A program made the position numbers and the translations under genes. DNA of 49,751 nucleotides. Source: Caballeronia sordidicola. Lineage in GTDB: Bacteria; Pseudomonadota; Gammaproteobacteria; Burkholderiales; Burkholderiaceae. The DNA is taken from positions 1-49,751 of the forward strand of contig NZ_MTHB01000047.1 in the NCBI RefSeq assembly GCF_002220365.1. Direction: 5' to 3'. The notes under the pieces are model-generated. The model was not told the origin of the DNA and searched no databases. It saw only the letters and a program-made list of their open reading frames with translations. Shown one piece after another: positions 45,839 through 49,751 of this stretch (its first letter is position 1; each line of letters opens with the position of its first letter).

Positions 45839-47848
45839 TCAATAACTCTTGAGCAACGCTTTTTTCTCGAGTGATGCAAGTAACTCAGTTTTATTCCAAG
45901 ACGTAAACCATCGATACTTCGCGAATTTCTTTTGATAATCAAGGACGAGATGGTCCGACGGCTGTGACTGAGTAGCCAACGTTAAAAGCTTTTTCACATA
46001 CCCTCTTCGTTTCTCATCTTCGATGTAAGGACAGGTTAGAGCATCGAGGAGAATATAGGCCTTCTCGGAGTTTGATTTTACGTCAGAGAGATCGTGCAAG
46101 GCCGCATCAATGTCTTTAATGACGCGTTTCTTTATCGCACTATACGAATGCTCTTCGTCATTGCCTATATAAAATAGAAGGGCCGTAATCTCAAAATAAG
46201 AGATGCGGCGATTTTCGGCAACGTTAACTATCTTTCCCAAAACTTCCCGGGAAACCAGATATTTACGGCCCAGAAGTTTAAGTGCGACGAGAATGTTCAG
46301 TGCTTCCAGAAGAGCAACGTCTGAATTGTCTTTGGAAATCTTCTTGAAGCCACTACTTGAGAAAAAGTCATTACCCAGAGTATAGATAAGGCTGCGAATT
46401 TCATGGGATTCGTCGGGTATTTTTTGATCAACATAGCGACATGCAATATCCGTCAAAACGCAAATCTTGATTGATCCACTCTGACTTGGACTGACAATAT
46501 AAAAATGAAAGGCAAGCTCGATCAAAATCAGTAGAAAATCGATATATTTCGATTTACTTTCGTCTTCCGGTATCGGTTGCGTCATGCTTTCTTCACAAAA
46601 CGAAATTGCCTGATTCGATATGGCCGAGATGAGATAGCCGGAGACCAGCTCATATTCTTGCGTCGACCCTATGCATGCGGATTTAACGTCGTTAAGAAAT
46701 GATGCAATAAATCTTCTGCGCCTATATATGCGCCTTGGCACAGGTGTTTGAATTTCACTTTCATCGATTGGAACTTTGATTAATTTTGCGGTGAATTCTT
46801 GGAGCGCCTTTTTCACCAACTGCAGCGACCTACTTTTCTCCGTGATGAACGGCCGAGTTGCCTTCACGGTTTTCGCGTTATTTAGATTGAGCTTGTACGT
46901 CTTGAGGCAGTTCTCTACGACCTTCGCGACGACAGCTGAAATGTCATCCGCAGTTGAAAAAATAAAGATATCATCGACATATCGTCGGATCGTGTAGTCG
47001 ACTTCGTTTTTTAGACAGTGATTTTCAGTTTTCTCAAGTTCAGAAACAATGTCTCGGTCTATTCTTTGAAATATTATTTCAGAGAATATGCGGCTGACTT
47101 CTGGACCAATAACAATGCCTGCGGTTTCGTTGTAATTACATCGCTGCATTAATGTATCAAAAACCGAGCCAAATGTATTTTTAACGTTCGCGATGTTTTT
47201 CGAGTGCACTTTGGTTTTCAGCGCCCAGGTTACCGAGTGCGTGTATATGCTGTCGAAACACCTTGATATGTCGACAGACCAAAATGACGAGTACTTTCGT
47301 TCAAGAGATATGAATTCTTGAGAATCGAAAAAATGATGGAGTCGACCGTAGCCTCTGTAAGAGAAATAGGAAGTTAGATATCGACTCTTCGCTTCTGCTT
47401 GCTTTGTAGTTACTCCTTCCGGTTTGAATTTGTACGCATTCTCATTGCTGTTTCGAACGTAATACTTGCTGGCAATATTTTCTGGGCAGCGAATGCTAAA
47501 TGGGCTGTCTTTACAAGCTAAAATGATTTGTTGATCAAATGCTCTGTAAAAATCGACAAAATTGGCTTGAGTGATAGGGTGGATTAACGAGAGCTGACGG
47601 TATGAGTTGTTGTCTTTTCTGATTTTGTACGGCAGCGGGATCGTGTAGCTACTCAAGTCGCCATCTTTGAAAAAATAGTCCATAATTTCCGGGAAAAAGC
47701 TTTTCCCCTCCTGGTACTTTTTCCAATGCCAATAAAAGCCAACGTTTGAGAACGTCACGGGTGCATCATAGCAAGGGGTCTCTGTTAATAGAACTCGTGC
47801 ATAGTCTTCTTTCTTTACGCGTCGCAATGATTTTGTCATTTTTTCCAT
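45839..47848 (-). CDS. drt3b: Antiphage reverse transcriptase Drt3b (UG8 type)
   Basis: 669 aa from ATG 47848, or 666 aa from ATG 47839; the latter overlaps the drt3a stop (ATGA) and has better ribosome-site spacing. Reverse transcriptase with motif A SVDISRCFDS (D193), QRCNYNETAGIVIGPEVSRIFSEI before motif C, and the active site RRYVDDIFIF (Y290-D293). The N-terminus KKEDYARVLLTETPCYDAPVTFSNVGFYWHWKKY is a conserved-looking element. The last 300 residues are helical with no known domain. Low GC relative to the island. It matches the second gene of DRT3 by length, order and coupling. Confidence 0.82.
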   Translation of the reverse strand: MEKMTKSLRRVKKEDYARVLLTETPCYDAPVTFSNVGFYWHWKKYQEGKSFFPEIMDYFFKDGDLSSYTIPLPYKIRKDNNSYRQLSLIHPITQANFVDFYRAFDQQIILACKDSPFSIRCPENIASKYYVRNSNENAYKFKPEGVTTKQAEAKSRYLTSYFSYRGYGRLHHFFDSQEFISLERKYSSFWSVDISRCFDSIYTHSVTWALKTKVHSKNIANVKNTFGSVFDTLMQRCNYNETAGIVIGPEVSRIFSEIIFQRIDRDIVSELEKTENHCLKNEVDYTIRRYVDDIFIFSTADDISAVVAKVVENCLKTYKLNLNNAKTVKATRPFITEKSRSLQLVKKALQEFTAKLIKVPIDESEIQTPVPRRIYRRRRFIASFLNDVKSACIGSTQEYELVSGYLISAISNQAISFCEESMTQPIPEDESKSKYIDFLLILIELAFHFYIVSPSQSGSIKICVLTDIACRYVDQKIPDESHEIRSLIYTLGNDFFSSSGFKKISKDNSDVALLEALNILVALKLLGRKYLVSREVLGKIVNVAENRRISYFEITALLFYIGNDEEHSYSAIKKRVIKDIDAALHDLSDVKSNSEKAYILLDALTCPYIEDEKRRGYVKKLLTLATQSQPSDHLVLDYQKKFAKYRWFTSWNKTELLASLEKKALLKSY

Positions 47849-48993
47849 GCCTCTTTTATTTTTTTTAAGTCTTCGTGCTTAAAGAAATGAAGGCGCGCCT
47901 CGTAAAATCCCTCGGTAAACGTATAGCCAATAAGCTTGTGCCGTCTATGAATCGGAATTTTAGCCTGAATTCGAGACGACAACTTATGATTTTTTGAAAA
48001 CAATAAACCACGCAACATAGCGTCAAGGTCTTTGAGGGGACACTTTGTCTTATTATTTTTCTCGAAATAATTGTAGTAGATACCCGTCTTGATGCTTATC
48101 CCTGTCGAAGGGTCATTTATGATGTAGTTGCCGGTCAATGCCTTGATTCTCATTTCTAGGAGATCAAATGAACCGGGCTCAAACGACGTGCTTAAATGAT
48201 TTGTGAATGATGCGATAATTCGAGATTTTATTTTTTCGACTTTTTCTTGGCAAATATCAACTTTCAATTGGCGACGAGGAATTCCCAAGATCGTTTCATT
48301 GCGAGCGTTGCTGTTAAATATCGAAAAATCATAGCCTAAATATTGAAATTTTTCGAAGGTCGCATTTGTTGGGTCACTCTTGTCGGTTGCTTTACTGATG
48401 TTGTGATGCGATATCTTTTTGCCAATTTTATGCAGTTTCAGGTCAAATTTTAAATTTCCCTGAAGAAGCTCAATGACCTCGCCTTTTTGAAGATCCGGGG
48501 CTGTTATTAAAATGATGTCGTCGACGAATCGAGCATAAAAGAAAATATTTCTTTCTCGCTTAATGCTATTGTCAAAATCGTGTAAAGCCAGCTCGGAAAG
48601 TGTCGAACTCAATCCAATGCCGCGAGGCAAACCAGATATGCCTTGAGATTTAATTTTTTCAAAGAGCTGGTAAATCAATAGCAGTGTTTGCCTAGAACAT
48701 CGATCATCGCTCATGAGTTTGGAAAACAGAGCGTCGCGATTAATGCTCTCAAAAAAACTCTCAATATCGAATCGATGAATATTGTATGGACCGCTTTCCC
48801 GTAAAGAGGAAATTAAGTTCCTAATTATTGCACTTCTGTTCTGCGGTTTTATCTTGTAGTTGGCTTTTATATTTTTTGAAATGAGTCTTGTTGCCAGCGC
48901 TTGCTCAATATTGGCACATGCAAAGGCTTGCTTTCCTCTAATTGTCAGTGTTTTTAGATTTTTTTTGAAAAAGCGTATCTTTATTGATTTCAT
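47836..48993 (-). CDS. drt3a: Antiphage reverse transcriptase Drt3a (UG3 type)
   Basis: 385 aa. Motif A RFDIESFFESI (D76), motif B-like GISGLPRGIGLSSTLSELAL, and motif C FFYARFVDDIILIT (F156-D159), a complete polymerase active site. The C-terminal 200 residues are basic, with no integrase, maturase or nuclease domain, so it is not a group II intron RT. The N-terminus FFKKNLKTLTIRGKQAFACANIEQALATRLISKNIK fits UG3. The gene is AT-rich, first of the drt3a-drt3b operon with a 13-bp overlap. Its paired organisation with a longer RT is the hallmark of DRT3 defence. Confidence 0.82.
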   Translation of the reverse strand: MKSIKIRFFKKNLKTLTIRGKQAFACANIEQALATRLISKNIKANYKIKPQNRSAIIRNLISSLRESGPYNIHRFDIESFFESINRDALFSKLMSDDRCSRQTLLLIYQLFEKIKSQGISGLPRGIGLSSTLSELALHDFDNSIKRERNIFFYARFVDDIILITAPDLQKGEVIELLQGNLKFDLKLHKIGKKISHHNISKATDKSDPTNATFEKFQYLGYDFSIFNSNARNETILGIPRRQLKVDICQEKVEKIKSRIIASFTNHLSTSFEPGSFDLLEMRIKALTGNYIINDPSTGISIKTGIYYNYFEKNNKTKCPLKDLDAMLRGLLFSKNHKLSSRIQAKIPIHRRHKLIGYTFTEGFYEARLHFFKHEDLKKIKEAWKK

Positions 48994-49114
48994 TTAATGC
49001 CCTCGATGCAGCAGCATCTCGATTTTTTCGGTCTAAGAGGGATTTGTCGTCAATCAGATCGCTGTAGCTTATGCATTTCGCGATTCGCCGTTTTGTGTAT
49101 GCAATTTCGATCAT
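48938..49114 (-). CDS. Small ORF overlapping the start of drt3a
   Basis: 58 aa from ATG 49114: MIEIAYTKRRIAKCISYSDLIDDKS, then a charged helix rich in Asp, Lys and Arg. GGGGA lies 5 bp before the ATG. It overlaps drt3a by 56 bp in another frame and could couple its translation. No motif recognised; alternatively this is leader sequence. Confidence 0.4.
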   Translation of the reverse strand: MIEIAYTKRRIAKCISYSDLIDDKSLLDRKNRDAAASRALNEINKDTLFQKKSKNTDN

Positions 49115-49209
49115 CACTTCCCCGTAGTGCGTCTGTTGATCGTATCCTTGGCGCAACCGGGCGGTGCCTCTTGTTGTCCGGCGTCGTTTCCTCCTTACCG
49201 TCATGGAAG

Positions 49210-49476
49210 ATGACGATAGTGCAAGGGAAAAATGAGCTGGCTGCTTACATGGATCTGAACATTTTACTCGTCGAAGTCACTTCTGGGCTGTTCGACGAGT
49301 CACGCGTTGCCCGTGTGGACAATCAGGTTGCGATTCTATCCGAGCTTATCGAGGAGACTTTCCGGTTTGAGGTGGGTGTACCGCTTCAGCTGGATATCGT
49401 CAACTACGATGTCCGGTTGCGCGACAACTATGATGGCCGGTCGACGGGGGTAATTGTCGCTGTCAATTGGCTATAG
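49210..49476 (+). CDS. Hypothetical protein truncated by the IS21-type insertion
   Basis: 88 codons from ATG 49210: MTIVQGKNELAAYMDLNILLVEVTSGLFDESRVARVDNQVAIL, then LIEETFRFEVGVPLQLDIVNYDVRLRD. The last four residues before the stop are encoded by the probable end of the IS (TGTCAATTGG from 49461), so the natural C-terminus is lost or replaced. The frame stays open upstream to 48997, but that part is poor and lies on the opposite strand to the drt3a start. Family not recognised. Confidence 0.45.
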   Translation: MTIVQGKNELAAYMDLNILLVEVTSGLFDESRVARVDNQVAILSELIEETFRFEVGVPLQLDIVNYDVRLRDNYDGRSTGVIVAVNWL

Positions 49477-49751
49477 TTGTCGCTCCGTTGTGGTCGTCTG
49501 TGGGTAATTGACGCCGCCGCTCTTTCTGTCTGTCATTGGCGTTGCGGCGCCGATAGCTTTCGACATTCAGTTCGAAGATCGTCGAGTGATGAACGAGGCG
49601 GTCTATGGCGGCGACGGTCATACCAGGGTCAGGAAACACGTCATTCCACCCCGAGAATGGTTGATTGGCCGTGATGAGAAGACTTTTTCTTTCATATCTC
49701 TCGGCTATCAACTCGAACAGCACGCTGGTTTCGGCCTGGTCCTTTCTCACG
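49461..49751 (-). mobile_element. End of an IS21-family insertion sequence (runs off the window)
   Basis: The terminal TG of IS21 elements fits TGTCAATTGGCTATAG at 49461. Inside is the 3' end of an istB gene reading outward to this end. The rest (istA, other end) is beyond the window. Confidence 0.6.
49463..49750 (-). CDS. istB: IS21-type helper ATPase IstB, 3' part
   Basis: 95 codons at the window edge; the true start is outside. The fragment SVLFELIAERYERKSLLITANQPFSGWNDVFPDPGMTVAAIDRLVHHSTIFELNVESYRRR is diagnostic of the IstB C-terminus (AAA+ sensor regions). IstB activates the IstA transposase. The C-terminal tail (NANDRQKERRRQLPTDDHNG) is charged; the stop codon lies within the element's end. 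Partial only because the window ends. Confidence 0.88.
   Translation of the reverse strand: MRKDQAETSVLFELIAERYERKSLLITANQPFSGWNDVFPDPGMTVAAIDRLVHHSTIFELNVESYRRRNANDRQKERRRQLPTDDHNGATTIAN

Overview
The window looks like chromosome 1 of a Burkholderiaceae bacterium (Burkholderia, Paraburkholderia or Caballeronia). The gene order gyrB-dnaN-dnaA / rpmH-rnpA-yidD-yidC ... mnmE is the replication-origin neighbourhood of that group. The backbone is GC-rich, and the protein sequences (for example a DnaA with a long Ala/Pro linker) fit. Everything here is read from sequence alone, with no database search.

Layout. 1-4070: gshA, alkA and ada (ada-alkA is a likely alkylation-repair operon). 4070-7550: a VOC protein, yaeQ, a small secreted protein, a LysE-type exporter and a tiny membrane protein, with two candidate small RNAs that begin with the same anti-Shine-Dalgarno sequence. 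7619-13366, minus strand: mnmE, yidC, yidD, rnpA, rpmH; two related repressor-like genes on the plus strand are wedged between mnmE and yidC. 13367-19502: putative oriC, dnaA, dnaN, gyrB; just before gyrB lie five 11-bp tandem repeats. 20277-38297: accessory backbone genes: a TPR/glycosyltransferase-like protein, sbcCD, a zinc-ribbon protein with dbpA, a lipocalin, a TPR-GT9 protein, a DHA2 exporter, a 2-hydroxyacid dehydrogenase, small envelope proteins, and a marR-isochorismatase-MFS cluster.

38455 to the right end is a mobile element. Its left boundary is a 47-nt 3' fragment of a tRNA-Lys(CUU) gene, next to what is probably the original tRNA terminator. The intact tRNA should lie at the far end, outside the window. 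The element carries an excisionase/AlpA-like regulator, a winged-helix replication-type protein, a striking inverted repeat (candidate oriT or operator), MobC, small membrane proteins, a VirB7-like lipoprotein, a VirB6/TrbL-like protein and a MobP-type relaxase. It then carries cargo: a histidine phosphatase and an AT-rich pair of reverse transcriptases. An IS21-type element (istB 3' end) is cut by the window edge.

The most exciting locus is 45640-48993. Two overlapping, non-homologous-length reverse transcriptases (385 and 669 aa, FVDD and YVDD active sites) are followed by a structured intergenic region that carries an ACACAC tract on the RNA strand. This matches the defence system DRT3 (Drt3a + Drt3b + ncRNA). 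Other unexplained structure includes a 28-bp perfect palindrome, a 25-bp box present three times in the island, and a 20-bp direct repeat that flanks the phosphatase gene.
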